DNA of 64,000 nucleotides from Desulfosoma caldarium (lineage in GTDB: Bacteria; Desulfobacterota; Syntrophobacteria; Syntrophobacterales; DSM-9756), in contig NZ_RJVA01000013.1 in assembly GCF_003751385.1 (NCBI RefSeq), positions 186,001-250,000 of the forward strand. Reading direction: 5' to 3'. Below, piece after piece: positions 50,385 to 59,728 of this stretch. A program made the translations under genes and the position numbers. Every line of letters starts with the position of its first letter. Positions within the stretch are counted from its first letter, which is position 1. The notes beneath the pieces were generated by a model, which did no database searches, had not been told where the DNA came from, and worked only from the letters and a program-made list of their open reading frames with translations.

Positions 50385-53300
50385 TGCAAAGGGCGAGTGT
50401 CCAGTCCGACGCGCTGCTCAAGAATCTCATGGTGACCAATGTGCCCGTGATGGTGGATCCGGGCCATGAAGTGCTGGTGGAAGCGGTTCGAGGATACGCC
50501 GGCAAGGAAAAACAGGCGCGGGATCTTCTCCAGGAGTATCACCACCGGTACCGCAACTGGGCCTACGTGCTGCAAGAGACCTGGCGCTACGCCACCAGCA
50601 ACCTTCGCCTCTACCGTGAGCACCCCAAAAGTGGCGCCGTGGTGACCCTTTTGAGCCGCATCTTTGTGCAGGCCCTTTCCGATGCCCAAAACCCCAAAAC
50701 CCAATCCACTGCCGCCGATTATCTCCTGGCCCTGTGGCTGAAGATTCTCGAAGAAGCCCCCGAATTGTGCCGTGAAGTGCCCCACGGGCCTCCCATAGAC
50801 GATGACCCCAATGCCCTGCCCACAGGGCGGGCTCATGGAGGCCTTTTGCGATGGTGTTTTGCCCGACTGCACGCCCTGGAAGAGTCCTCTTTTCAATGGG
50901 TTGTGCGCAGTTTTCATCAGCCCAAGAAACTGCTTCGCCGATGCCTTGAGCTTTGGTCGTCTTCGGCGTCCTTTGAGGAAGGCCGTCGGCTTCTGGAGCG
51001 GGTGCTCACCGAAACGCACACATTTTGGGTTCAAAGGGAAGATCCCCTGGCCTGGCTTTCTCGGCAACTCCAAGGCGAAGAAGATGTGTCGGCGTGGCGC
51101 CCCCTTTTCTCGCCCCTGCTCAAAGCCGACCACGAACGGACCCTCCAGCGCCTTCAAGGTCTTCGGGCCGAAAAGGACCCTCGGCGTGCCGTGGAGCAGC
51201 TGTGTGAGCTGGCGGATTTTCGCGACATCGTGCGAGCCTATCAGCAGTTGGCGGACAAGGTGGGTCGAAGTGTTCCGGCGGAACAAGCAGGCCATGTGAG
51301 CATGCTGCTGCGGCTGCGCATCATGGAGACCAAGGGGCTGGAGCCCATTCATGAAGAGACGCTGCGGGCCATGAATATGGATGTGGGCCGCTGGATTCGC
51401 GAAGAATCCCAAGAATTCCTGAGGCCTCGGCTTACTCGGTTCCTGCAGGCGCTTCGAGGGTGCCTGAACACCTATCCGGAAGCGGCCCTGCACTGTGTGC
51501 GCACCGTGGGTCTGGAAATCCTCGGCACGGATGACCGAGAACTCATAGAATTCTTCCTTCGCCACGTGATCAGCCTGGGCTTTCAAACACCCAAACTCAA
51601 AGGCGTGTCCCAGCACTGGCAGGTGCAGGTCAACCCGGCGCACTTGACCAACGTTCGCGTCTGGTTGGATCTTATTCGAAAGAACCCGCGCCGCACGCGA
51701 ACCCTTCTTTCAGCCCTCATCGTCAACCTGTTTCTTGCGGGCATCTATGTGCGGGACACGGATCTGTTTCAGAAGGATGTGAGCCTACTGCTGCATGCAC
51801 CCATTGGGCCGCTGTTCAACCTGGTCAAACAGCTCACCAAACTTTTTCCCGTCTATTTCAACGAGGTGGGCGCCGAGGGGCTGTTACGGGCCGTGTCCAC
51901 AGACGTGGACGAGATCACGCAGCGAGGGGATCCGCTCATTCATTTTCTGCGCAAACAAAGCCACGTGGAAAGCAACAACCTCGTCGTGCTTTTCATCGAG
52001 GCCATCTTTCACTTCTGGCACACGCTGGACAAAGAGCCCCTCAGAAAATTCGTGCCTCCTGAAGTGTTTCGCGACGTGCACGACACCGGCCCCTTTGTGG
52101 AGGAGATGCACCGCATTATGAAGCATCTCTTGTCCGGTAACGACGGCGTGCATCACATTAGAGATCTTTTGGATCTTTCCGAGGAAGTGGTTCAATCAAA
52201 GATTGAACAGATTCCCAATGTTTCGGTGCGTGAAAAACAGCGCGCCTTTCTCATGATCCGCTTTTACCAGCTGCTGCATGAAAAGTACGCCCTGAGTTAC
52301 AAGGACATTCAGCTGCACCTGCGACGCGCCGGTCAATTGGGGTTGCCGGATCCTCGAGCTCTGGAGGAGGCCTTGCAGGGGCAAGATCCTCTCGCCAAAT
52401 TGGAAGCCATTCTGGACTATCTGGAACACCTCAAGGAGATTCTGCTTACCGACCTGGAAATGACCTTCGTGGAAAATATCTACCTCAAGAGGCACATCGC
52501 CGTAGATATTCCTTCTATGTACGGTTCGTATAGTGAACGCAAGTTCGATGCTCTAGGCCTTACATTTCGATTGGAAAACCTGGCCAATGTGCTCTTTGAG
52601 GAAGTCATTCTTTCATTCAATCTGAGTTTCATTACGAGGGCCACATTCTTTCGCATCAGCCGGGTGTTGCCTCTTTTCATTCGAGCCTTGGCCATTGACG
52701 GGATTTCTTCCCGATGGTTGGATCGTCAGGAAGAATTGTTTCAGAGGGCGTTGCAGATTCGAAGGTTTTCCCATTCGCAGTACATGGACATTTTCCGTGG
52801 GTTTTCCGAAGCCATCAAGCAAGTCATTCAAAGTTTTTACCATGCGGTTCACGAGGACAATTTGGCGGTGGTAATTCGGCAGTTGAGCCAATCGGGGGAC
52901 CTGCTGCCTCGGTACCGGCGCCGGGACATGGGAGAAAAGCTTGAGGAGCAGGTCCATCGCATTTCGGAGAAGTTCCTTCGAGATCTCGTGGCGCGCACCT
53001 TTGGTTTGCAATACTTCGACCACTTCATCAGCAGCATTCTCACCACGCTGGCAACGCAAAAGGAAGAACTGAGCACGGACAAGCTGGACCTTCTGCTCAG
53101 CTACGACCCGGAAAAGACCATTTCCCGCATTCATGTTCCGAACGAAGCCACCTACGACTTGATTCATCTTGGCAACAAAGGGTATAACCTCACTCAGCTG
53201 CATTCCTTGGGGATTCGAGTGCCGCCTGGATTCATCATCACCACAGAATATTTTCGCTGTCAGGATGTCATCGAAAGTCTGCAGCAGTCCAACGAAGATT

Positions 53301-54655
53301 TTAAGAGGCGCGTTCTCGAGCACATTGCGGACTTGGAAAGCCGATCCGGAAAACGCTTCGGGGACCCTCACAATCCCCTGTTGCTTTCGGTACGCAGCGG
53401 TTCGGCGGTGTCCATGCCGGGCATGATGAACACGTTTCTCAATGTGGGCATCAACGAGCACATTGTGGAGGGGTTGATTCGGCAGAGTGGGCAGCCGTGG
53501 TTTGCCTGGGACAACTATCGGCGGTTCGTGCAGTCCTGGGGCATGTCTTTCGGACTGGATCGCGATCACTATGATGCCATCATGAAGTTTTACAAGAAAA
53601 AGTATGGGCGGTTGTTCAAGAGGGAATTTCGTCCGGAAGAAATGCGAGAAGTGGCCTTGGCGTACCGGGATTACACACAGCAGTCCCGAATCGACATCAC
53701 CGACGACCCGGTGGAGCAGCTCTTTACCGCTATTCGACAGGTCATGGAATCTTGGTTCTTTCCCAAGGCCATCACCTATCGGCAGATCATGGGGCTTTCG
53801 GAAAACTGGGGCACGGCGGTGACCATTCAGACCATGGTTTACGGCAACTTGGACCTGCAGTCGGGATCTGGCGTCATGTTCACCCACAATCCGTGGACGT
53901 CGGATGACGACATCGACCCCAGGGGCGATTTCACCTTGGGCAACCAAGGCGAAGACGTGGTGGGCGGCCTGGTGGAAACCTTGCCCCTTTCCGAGAAACA
54001 ACGCATGGCTGCGCCCGAACGCAAGGAACATTCCCTGGAATCCCTGTTCCCTCGCGTGTTTCAGCGCCTCACCGAGATCGCCAAAGAACTCATCGAGCGT
54101 CAGAGATGGGGACCTCAGGAAATTGAGTTCACTTTTCAGGGCGCCGACGGAGATGGGCTCTACATTTTGCAATCGCGTAACATGTCCCCGCGCACCCGAC
54201 GTCGGTACCCCTGTTTCAAGGTGACAAATGAATTGGAAAAAAGTTACCTTGGGCACGGCATCGGGGTGAGTGGAGGGGCTTTGTGCGGCCGTGTGGCTTT
54301 TGAAGTGAACGACATCGTGCGGCTCAAAAAAGACTACCCGGGTGAAGCCATCATTTTGATCCGTTCGGACACGGTCCCCGATGATATACATGAGATTTCC
54401 ATTGCCGACGGCCTTTTGACCGGAAAGGGCGGCGCCACCTCCCACGCGGCCATCGTGGCCCATCGCTTGGGCAAGACCTGCGTTGTGGGGTGTTCCAAGC
54501 TGAGGGTCTGGGAACGGGACGGGCAATGTCTCATTGGAGGGCGTTTTGTGAGAACGGGCGATGTGATCGGCATCGACGGGCGCAGCGGCGCCATCTACGC
54601 GGGAGTGCACGAAACGGAAAAACTCGATGAGGAGGGCGCCTCAGGCACCGAGTGA
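50384..54655 (+). CDS. Very large PPDK-like protein: ATP-grasp plus phosphohistidine domain, no PEP barrel
   Basis: The 1,423-residue protein has three parts. Residues 1 to about 915 are mostly helical with no family I recognise. Residues about 920-1270 are a PPDK-type ATP-grasp domain: LIHLGNKGYNLTQLHSLG, RSGSAVSMPGMMNTFLNVG and DFTLGNQGEDVVGGLVETLP. Residues about 1300-1400 are a swivelling phosphohistidine domain with LLTGKGGATSHAAIVAHRLG, active H1354. The PEP/pyruvate TIM barrel that would follow in PPDK or PEP synthase is absent, so the phosphate acceptor is unknown. The gene is coupled to rimI and sits beside EIIA-Man and rapZ, where HPr and EI genes often follow in other bacteria. Phosphotransfer to a PTS-like protein is my inference. 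Confidence 0.8.
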   Translation: MQRASVQSDALLKNLMVTNVPVMVDPGHEVLVEAVRGYAGKEKQARDLLQEYHHRYRNWAYVLQETWRYATSNLRLYREHPKSGAVVTLLSRIFVQALSDAQNPKTQSTAADYLLALWLKILEEAPELCREVPHGPPIDDDPNALPTGRAHGGLLRWCFARLHALEESSFQWVVRSFHQPKKLLRRCLELWSSSASFEEGRRLLERVLTETHTFWVQREDPLAWLSRQLQGEEDVSAWRPLFSPLLKADHERTLQRLQGLRAEKDPRRAVEQLCELADFRDIVRAYQQLADKVGRSVPAEQAGHVSMLLRLRIMETKGLEPIHEETLRAMNMDVGRWIREESQEFLRPRLTRFLQALRGCLNTYPEAALHCVRTVGLEILGTDDRELIEFFLRHVISLGFQTPKLKGVSQHWQVQVNPAHLTNVRVWLDLIRKNPRRTRTLLSALIVNLFLAGIYVRDTDLFQKDVSLLLHAPIGPLFNLVKQLTKLFPVYFNEVGAEGLLRAVSTDVDEITQRGDPLIHFLRKQSHVESNNLVVLFIEAIFHFWHTLDKEPLRKFVPPEVFRDVHDTGPFVEEMHRIMKHLLSGNDGVHHIRDLLDLSEEVVQSKIEQIPNVSVREKQRAFLMIRFYQLLHEKYALSYKDIQLHLRRAGQLGLPDPRALEEALQGQDPLAKLEAILDYLEHLKEILLTDLEMTFVENIYLKRHIAVDIPSMYGSYSERKFDALGLTFRLENLANVLFEEVILSFNLSFITRATFFRISRVLPLFIRALAIDGISSRWLDRQEELFQRALQIRRFSHSQYMDIFRGFSEAIKQVIQSFYHAVHEDNLAVVIRQLSQSGDLLPRYRRRDMGEKLEEQVHRISEKFLRDLVARTFGLQYFDHFISSILTTLATQKEELSTDKLDLLLSYDPEKTISRIHVPNEATYDLIHLGNKGYNLTQLHSLGIRVPPGFIITTEYFRCQDVIESLQQSNEDFKRRVLEHIADLESRSGKRFGDPHNPLLLSVRSGSAVSMPGMMNTFLNVGINEHIVEGLIRQSGQPWFAWDNYRRFVQSWGMSFGLDRDHYDAIMKFYKKKYGRLFKREFRPEEMREVALAYRDYTQQSRIDITDDPVEQLFTAIRQVMESWFFPKAITYRQIMGLSENWGTAVTIQTMVYGNLDLQSGSGVMFTHNPWTSDDDIDPRGDFTLGNQGEDVVGGLVETLPLSEKQRMAAPERKEHSLESLFPRVFQRLTEIAKELIERQRWGPQEIEFTFQGADGDGLYILQSRNMSPRTRRRYPCFKVTNELEKSYLGHGIGVSGGALCGRVAFEVNDIVRLKKDYPGEAIILIRSDTVPDDIHEISIADGLLTGKGGATSHAAIVAHRLGKTCVVGCSKLRVWERDGQCLIGGRFVRTGDVIGIDGRSGAIYAGVHETEKLDEEGASGTE

Positions 54656-54692
54656 GGGTTTGAGGGCACGAGCCTGGACAGGGGAGGAGCGT

Positions 54693-56018
54693 ATGGGCGA
54701 TCAAGACAAGATGGTCCCTCAAAAATTGGGCATCAACGGGTTGGGCCGGATTGCTAAGTTGAGCATCTGGCATCACGCGGAACGGCAATACTTTTCCGAG
54801 TTGGTGGTCAACATCGGCCGAGAAGTGGGAAAAAGCCTGGAGGACATCGCTCTTTTCATCGAAAAGGATTCCACCTACGGAAGGCTGCACCACTTTCTGT
54901 ACGGCTGTCGAGCTTCGCGGGTCATCGAAGAGCTCAACGACCAAGAGGGCTCCATGCGTATCAACGGTGTCAAGGCCACCTTTTTGCGCTCGGCTCGCAA
55001 TCCCGCCGATATTGGCTGGAAAGATCACGGCGTGGAAGTGGTGGTGGACGCCACGGGCGCTTTTGTCGACCCCACGGTGCCGGCGGAAGCTCCCAAGGGA
55101 TCGGTGCGAGGGCACTTGGTGGCGGGCGCGCGCAAAGTGATCGTGTCGGCGCCCTTCAAGATCAAGGACAAGTCCAAAGAGATGCCGCCCGATGTGGTGA
55201 CGACGGTTATGGGCATCAACGATGCGGACTTTGATCCCAAACGCCATGTCATCGTGTCCAACGCATCGTGTACCACAACGTGTTTGGCTTACATGGTCAA
55301 ACCCCTTTTGGACTATTTCGGTCCCAAGCGCATTCTGTCCGCCTCCATGGCCACCGTTCATGCGGCCACATCCTCACAGCAAGTGTTGGATCGCGCACCC
55401 AAGGCCAAGGCGGACGATCTTAGAAAGACGCGCTCCGTGTTCAACAACATCATTCTGACCACCACCGGAGCGGCCAAAGCTTTGGGATTGGTCATTCCCG
55501 AAATGAAAGAGATCGGCTTTATCGCCGAATCGGTGCGGGTGCCGGTGACGACGGGATCCTTGATCATTTTGGTGGTACTCATTCAAGACGAAAGCATGAA
55601 AAACCCCATCAACCGCCACCTCATTAACGACATTTACCGAAAGGCGCAAAGCCATTTTCCCGACGGGTACCTTTTGTACTCGGACGAGCAAAACGTCTCG
55701 TCCGATATCATCGGCCTGCCCAGAGCGGCCGCGGTCATCGAAGGCCATGAGACCCATACGCGCACCGCCGCGGTAAGATTCGACCTCAACCATGTGCTCA
55801 ACGTCTGCGCCGCCCTGTCCAAAGAACAAGGGACGGCCTCCGATGTGGAACAGGCCCTCGAACAGGCTGGCAAAGCCATGGACGCGGAACAACAGGCACG
55901 AATCATTCAAATTCCGGTGACGCAGGCCGTGATTTACGGCTGGTACGACAACGAACTGGGAAGCTACACCAACATGCTGGGCGATCGAACGGTTAGTATT
56001 GCCAAGATGTTGCGCTAA
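54693..56018 (+). CDS. Divergent long glyceraldehyde-3-phosphate dehydrogenase
   Basis: The 441-residue protein is a GAPDH homologue with catalytic Cys C193 in SNASCTTTCL, the partner His in ATVHAATSSQQ (H223), and YGWYDNELGSYTNMLGDR. The N-terminal Rossmann domain is enlarged and unlike ordinary GAPDH: INGLGRIAKLSIWHHAER then VVNIGREVGKSLEDIALFIE, so the cofactor site may differ. It has about 100 residues more than the gap gene immediately after it (24-base gap). It may be an isozyme favouring the reverse (gluconeogenic) direction, or use NADP; neither is shown. GGAGGAG precedes ATG 54693. Confidence 0.88.
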   Translation: MGDQDKMVPQKLGINGLGRIAKLSIWHHAERQYFSELVVNIGREVGKSLEDIALFIEKDSTYGRLHHFLYGCRASRVIEELNDQEGSMRINGVKATFLRSARNPADIGWKDHGVEVVVDATGAFVDPTVPAEAPKGSVRGHLVAGARKVIVSAPFKIKDKSKEMPPDVVTTVMGINDADFDPKRHVIVSNASCTTTCLAYMVKPLLDYFGPKRILSASMATVHAATSSQQVLDRAPKAKADDLRKTRSVFNNIILTTTGAAKALGLVIPEMKEIGFIAESVRVPVTTGSLIILVVLIQDESMKNPINRHLINDIYRKAQSHFPDGYLLYSDEQNVSSDIIGLPRAAAVIEGHETHTRTAAVRFDLNHVLNVCAALSKEQGTASDVEQALEQAGKAMDAEQQARIIQIPVTQAVIYGWYDNELGSYTNMLGDRTVSIAKMLR

Positions 56019-56042
56019 TTCCACGGGAAAAAGGAGAAAAAG

Positions 56043-57050
56043 ATGTCCATAAGGGTTGCAATCAACGGTTTCGGGCGAATCGGTCGCATGGTCTTTCGCG
56101 CTATTGTAGATCGCGCCAGTCCTTTGGACGTGGTGGCGGTCAACGACCTGGGAAGTCCTTCGGAACTGGCGTATCTGTTGCGCTACGATTCCGTGCACGG
56201 CACCTGGCATCGCGATATTTCTGCGGACGACGACCAGATCTATGTGGACGGCAAGGGATACAAGTGCCTCAAGGTGGGCGATCCAAGCCAGGCTCCCTGG
56301 AGGGATCTGGGGGTGGACATTGTGTTGGAGACCAGCGGTCGGTTTCGAGACAAGGAGAGCTGCCTCAAACACATGGATGCAGGGGCTCGAAAGGTCATCG
56401 TTGGAGCGCCGGGCAAGGGAATGGACGCCACTTTTGTCATGGGTGTCAATGAGGATCAGTACGATCCCGCGAAGCATCACATCGTCTCCAACGCGTCCTG
56501 CACCACCAACTGTTTGGCGCCCATCATTCGCGTGCTGCATGACCGGTTCGGCGTCGAACACGGTCTAATGACCACCGTCCATTCTTACACCATGGATCAA
56601 AGGCTTTTGGATGCGCTGCACAAGGATCTGCGGAGGGCTCGCGCGGCGGCTCTTTCCATGGTGCCCACCACCACCGGAGCGGCCTCGGCGGTGGCCGAAG
56701 TTATTCCGGAACTGAAGGGCAAACTGGACGGAATGGCCATTCGTGTGCCCACGCCAAATGTGTCCATTGTGGACGTGGTCTGCCGCGTGGAAACGGACAC
56801 CACGGTGGAAGCGGTCAATCAAGCCATGAAGGAAGCCGCCGATGGGCACATGAAGGGCATTTTGCGTTATGTGGACGAAGAACTGGTGTCAGTGGATTTC
56901 AACCACTCCACCTACTCGTCCAGCGTGGATGCGCCGCTCACTAAGGTCATCGAAAAGCGCATGGTCAAGGTCCTCAGCTGGTACGACAACGAGTACGGCT
57001 ATTCCAACCGTTTAGTGGACCTGGCCCTGCACATGGGCAAGGAGCTGTGA
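56043..57050 (+). CDS. gap: Type-I glyceraldehyde-3-phosphate dehydrogenase
   Basis: The 335-residue enzyme has the normal start IRVAINGFGRIGRMVFRA, NAD-site segment VVAVNDLGSPSELAYLLR, catalytic C153 in SNASCTTNCLAP, TVHSYTMDQ and WYDNEYGYSNRL. It converts glyceraldehyde-3-phosphate to 1,3-bisphosphoglycerate with NAD(P). AAAAGGAGA precedes ATG 56043. It follows the long GAPDH and precedes pgk by 59 bases, so the whole triose-phosphate set is one transcript. Confidence 0.96.
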   Translation: MSIRVAINGFGRIGRMVFRAIVDRASPLDVVAVNDLGSPSELAYLLRYDSVHGTWHRDISADDDQIYVDGKGYKCLKVGDPSQAPWRDLGVDIVLETSGRFRDKESCLKHMDAGARKVIVGAPGKGMDATFVMGVNEDQYDPAKHHIVSNASCTTNCLAPIIRVLHDRFGVEHGLMTTVHSYTMDQRLLDALHKDLRRARAAALSMVPTTTGAASAVAEVIPELKGKLDGMAIRVPTPNVSIVDVVCRVETDTTVEAVNQAMKEAADGHMKGILRYVDEELVSVDFNHSTYSSSVDAPLTKVIEKRMVKVLSWYDNEYGYSNRLVDLALHMGKEL

Positions 57051-57109
57051 GGGGAGGTTTCGCTCGATAAGTTTTTCGAGTGGTTCGAAAAACGCGGGAG
57101 GGGCGAACC

Positions 57110-58306
57110 ATGAAGACGTTGGATCTTGTGGACGTTTCGGGAAAGCGCGTGTTTCTCCGCGTGGACTTCAACGTGCCTTTGGACAAAAAGGACGGCCGAG
57201 TAGCCGATGATGCCCGAATTCAGGCCATTCTGCCCACCTTAAAGAAAGTGATAGATGGTGGGGGAAAGGCCGTTCTAGCGTCCCATTTGGGCAGGCCCAA
57301 GGGCAAGGTGGTTTCGGAGATGAGCCTGGCCCCTGTGGCGCGGCACCTTGCGGTGCTTCTAGGTCGGGATGTTCCTCTGGCCCCCGATTGCATCGGGCCG
57401 GAAGTGCGCGCCATGGTGGCAGGGTTGCCGGCAGGAGGGGTTCTCCTTTTGGAAAACCTTCGGTTTCATCCGGAAGAAGAAAAGAACGATCCTGGCTTTT
57501 CCAAAGAACTGGCGTCGTTGGCTGACGTCTACGTCAATGACGCCTTTGCCGTTTCCCATCGCGCTCACGCCTCGGTGCACGGCATCACAAAGCACGTGGC
57601 GGTGTGTGCGGCGGGCTATCAACTGGCCAAGGAGTTGGAATACTTCAAAAAGTCTGTGGAAAATCCTGAACGCCCGCTGGCCGTGGTGATCGGCGGGGCC
57701 AAAGTGTCCACCAAAATCGGCGTGCTGGAAAACCTGATTCCTCGCGTGGATCATTTGGTGATCGGCGGGGCCATGGCCAACACCTTTCTCAAGGCGCAAG
57801 GGTACGGAGTGGGAAAGTCCATGGTGGAAGACGATTTTTTGGGCAAGGCCAACGAGCTGTTGGGGTTGGCGAAAAAGCGCGGCGTCCGTGTGCTCTTGCC
57901 CGTGGATGTCGTGGTGGCACCTGCTCTGGAATCTGGAGCGCAGGCCACCACCGTGGACGTGACAGCTGTGCCCGAAAATGTCGGCATCTATGATGTGGGA
58001 GAAAAGACGCTCAAGGCGATCCAGGAAGCGTTGCAAGAATGTGCCACCATCGTCTGGAACGGACCCTTGGGCGCCTTTGAAACGCCGCCCTTTGAAAAGA
58101 GCACCTTTGCCCTGGCGGCATACTTGGGTTCTTGCAAGGCCCTGACGGTGATCGGGGGTGGTGATTCGGCCAGTGCGGTCAAGAGGGCCGGAGCGGCCGA
58201 CAAGGTCAACTATGTGTCCACGGGAGGCGGCGCCTTTTTGGAAATGATGGAGGGGAAAATTTTGCCAGGCATCGAGGCCCTGGAAGCCTGTATGGGTAAG
58301 GAGTAG
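57110..58306 (+). CDS. pgk: Phosphoglycerate kinase
   Basis: The 398-residue enzyme has LRVDFNVPLDKKDGRVADDA, SHLGRPKGKV, the substrate region RAHASVHGI and nucleotide-site segments FMKA-like NTFLKAQGYGVGKS and VWNGPLGAFE, GGGDSASAV. It makes ATP from 1,3-bisphosphoglycerate, or the reverse in gluconeogenesis. ATG 57110 begins MKTLDLVDV as in the family; an earlier GTG/ATG at 57080 is less likely. It overlaps no gene; tpiA begins 3 bases after its stop. Confidence 0.97.
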   Translation: MKTLDLVDVSGKRVFLRVDFNVPLDKKDGRVADDARIQAILPTLKKVIDGGGKAVLASHLGRPKGKVVSEMSLAPVARHLAVLLGRDVPLAPDCIGPEVRAMVAGLPAGGVLLLENLRFHPEEEKNDPGFSKELASLADVYVNDAFAVSHRAHASVHGITKHVAVCAAGYQLAKELEYFKKSVENPERPLAVVIGGAKVSTKIGVLENLIPRVDHLVIGGAMANTFLKAQGYGVGKSMVEDDFLGKANELLGLAKKRGVRVLLPVDVVVAPALESGAQATTVDVTAVPENVGIYDVGEKTLKAIQEALQECATIVWNGPLGAFETPPFEKSTFALAAYLGSCKALTVIGGGDSASAVKRAGAADKVNYVSTGGGAFLEMMEGKILPGIEALEACMGKE

Positions 58307-58308
58307 CC

Positions 58309-59091
58309 ATGTCGACCAATGCGCGCACACCTCTTATGGCGGCCAACTGGAAGATGCACCTAAGCGTGGCGGAGGCAATCTCCTTTATCGCCGCGCTTCA
58401 TGAAAGGGTGGGAAGCTCTCAGGATCGTGAGGTGCTCATCGCACCGCCCTTTACCCATTTGTGGCCGCTTCGGGAAACCATGGCCGCAGCGGGCTTCTCT
58501 CTGGCCGCGCAAAATTGCCATTGGGAGCCTCAGGGAGCCTTCACCGGGGAGGTATCCCTGAGCATGATTCGGGAGACGGGATGTCGTTACGTGATTGTGG
58601 GGCATTCGGAAAGACGCCACATTTTCGGGGAACCTGATGAATGGATCGGCCTGAAGACCGCAGCAGCTTTGGCTCGCGGCGTGGTGCCCATTGTGTGCAT
58701 CGGGGAAAAGATCGAGGAACGGGAAGCGGGTTTGACGGAAGAGGTGCTGCAGCGCCAGTTGACGGCGGCTCTGGACAAGGTGTCCGTGCCATCGGCGGAT
58801 GCCCTGGTCATTGCCTATGAACCGGTTTGGGCCATCGGGACGGGCAAAACGGCCACGCCGCAGCAGGCCCAGGAAGCGCACGCATTTGTGCGCCAATGGC
58901 TGGAAAAGCGCTTTGACAAAGCGGTTGCCAACGGCGTGCGGATATTGTATGGAGGCTCCGTCAAACCGGACAATGTGGACGATCTCATGGCTCAGCCCGA
59001 CATCGACGGAGCCTTGGTGGGGGGAGCGAGCCTAAAGGCGTCCTCCTTTGCCCGGATCGTGCAATTCACAAGGAGTGCGGGAAACGGCTGA
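58309..59091 (+). CDS. tpiA: Triosephosphate isomerase
   Basis: The 260-residue enzyme has AANWKMHLS, the electrophilic-His segment VIVGHSERRHIFGE, the catalytic Glu loop VIAYEPVWAIGTGKTATP, and RILYGGSVKPDNVDDLM. It interconverts glyceraldehyde-3-phosphate and dihydroxyacetone phosphate. The stop overlaps secG's ATG (TGATG). Confidence 0.97.
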   Translation: MSTNARTPLMAANWKMHLSVAEAISFIAALHERVGSSQDREVLIAPPFTHLWPLRETMAAAGFSLAAQNCHWEPQGAFTGEVSLSMIRETGCRYVIVGHSERRHIFGEPDEWIGLKTAAALARGVVPIVCIGEKIEEREAGLTEEVLQRQLTAALDKVSVPSADALVIAYEPVWAIGTGKTATPQQAQEAHAFVRQWLEKRFDKAVANGVRILYGGSVKPDNVDDLMAQPDIDGALVGGASLKASSFARIVQFTRSAGNG

Positions 59092-59540
59092 TGCAAACGA
59101 TTCTGATCACCTTTCATGTTCTGGCCTGTCTGGCGCTGATCTTCATCGTGCTTTTGCAGACGGGGCGCGGCGCGGAAATCGGGGCCGTCTTTGGAGGCAG
59201 TTCCCAGACCCTTTTTGGCAGCACAGGCGGCACCACCTTTTTGGGCAAGCTGACCACTCTGGCGGCCGTGGTGTTTATGCTCACATGTCTGGGCCTGACG
59301 TATCTATCAGGGCAGGTACACACAAAGTCCGTCATGGACAAGGTCCCGGTCAAGGAAGAGCCGCTGCTGCCCGAAGCGAAACCTGTGCAACCGGCTTCGG
59401 CGCCCAGTACGGTGGAAACCCAACCGGTGACGCCGCCGCCCAAGGGCCAAGAAGCTGCCCAACCCGCGGCCCAACCGGATACAGCAGCGCCAGTAGAGCC
59501 CGAAGCGCCATCCGGCGTGCAAGGGAAGCCCACGCAATAA
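59091..59540 (+). CDS. secG: Preprotein translocase subunit SecG
   Basis: The 149-residue SecG has two membrane segments: LITFHVLACLALIFIVLLQT, and TLAAVVFMLTCLGLTYLSG. Between them is the conserved GRGAEIGAVFGGSSQTLFGS. The Pro/Gln/Glu/Ala-rich C-terminal tail is about 70 residues and is extended compared with many SecG proteins. Location after tpiA is the usual one, and a tRNA-Leu gene follows as in many bacteria. Confidence 0.94.
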   Translation: MQTILITFHVLACLALIFIVLLQTGRGAEIGAVFGGSSQTLFGSTGGTTFLGKLTTLAAVVFMLTCLGLTYLSGQVHTKSVMDKVPVKEEPLLPEAKPVQPASAPSTVETQPVTPPPKGQEAAQPAAQPDTAAPVEPEAPSGVQGKPTQ

Positions 59541-59544
59541 ACCC

Positions 59545-59572
59545 TTGCACTGCCCAAAAAGGCTGCTATAAT
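59545..59572 (+). promoter_or_regulatory. Sigma-70 promoter for tRNA-Leu(GAG)
   Basis: TTGCAC (59545-59550) and TATAAT (59567-59572, perfect) have 16 bases between them. Start would be near 59579, about 16 bases before the tRNA. It overlaps the bases just after the secG stop. Confidence 0.8.
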
Positions 59573-59594
59573 CCACGCTTGCCATCCTTGACGT

Positions 59595-59680
59595 GCCGAA
59601 GTGGTGGAATTTGGTAGACACGCCATCTTGAGGGGGTGGTGGGGAGACCCGTGCCGGTTCGAGTCCGGCCTTCGGCACCA
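59595..59680 (+). tRNA. tRNA-Leu (anticodon GAG)
   Basis: The 86-nt gene includes CCA. Acceptor GCCGAAG pairs with CTTCGGC; anticodon stem CCATC/GGTGG holds loop TTGAGGG with anticodon GAG; a long variable arm is followed by T-loop GGTTCGAGTCC. The acceptor stem is identical to that of the tRNA-Leu(CAG) at 8.2 kb. Confidence 0.97.
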
Positions 59681-59693
59681 TGAAAGATGACCA

Positions 59694-59728
59694 AAGCCGC
59701 AGCGCCGAAAACGGCGCTGCGGCTTTTT
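59694..59728 (+). terminator. Intrinsic terminator after tRNA-Leu(GAG)
   Basis: A 14-bp perfect stem, AAGCCGCAGCGCCG with CGGCGCTGCGGCTT, has loop AAAA and is followed by TTTTC. This is a strong Rho-independent terminator. Confidence 0.92.

Noticed and set aside
52613-54610. 665-codon open frame on the minus strand
   Set aside because: It is opposite the dikinase-like gene's conserved ATP-grasp and His domains and has no motifs.
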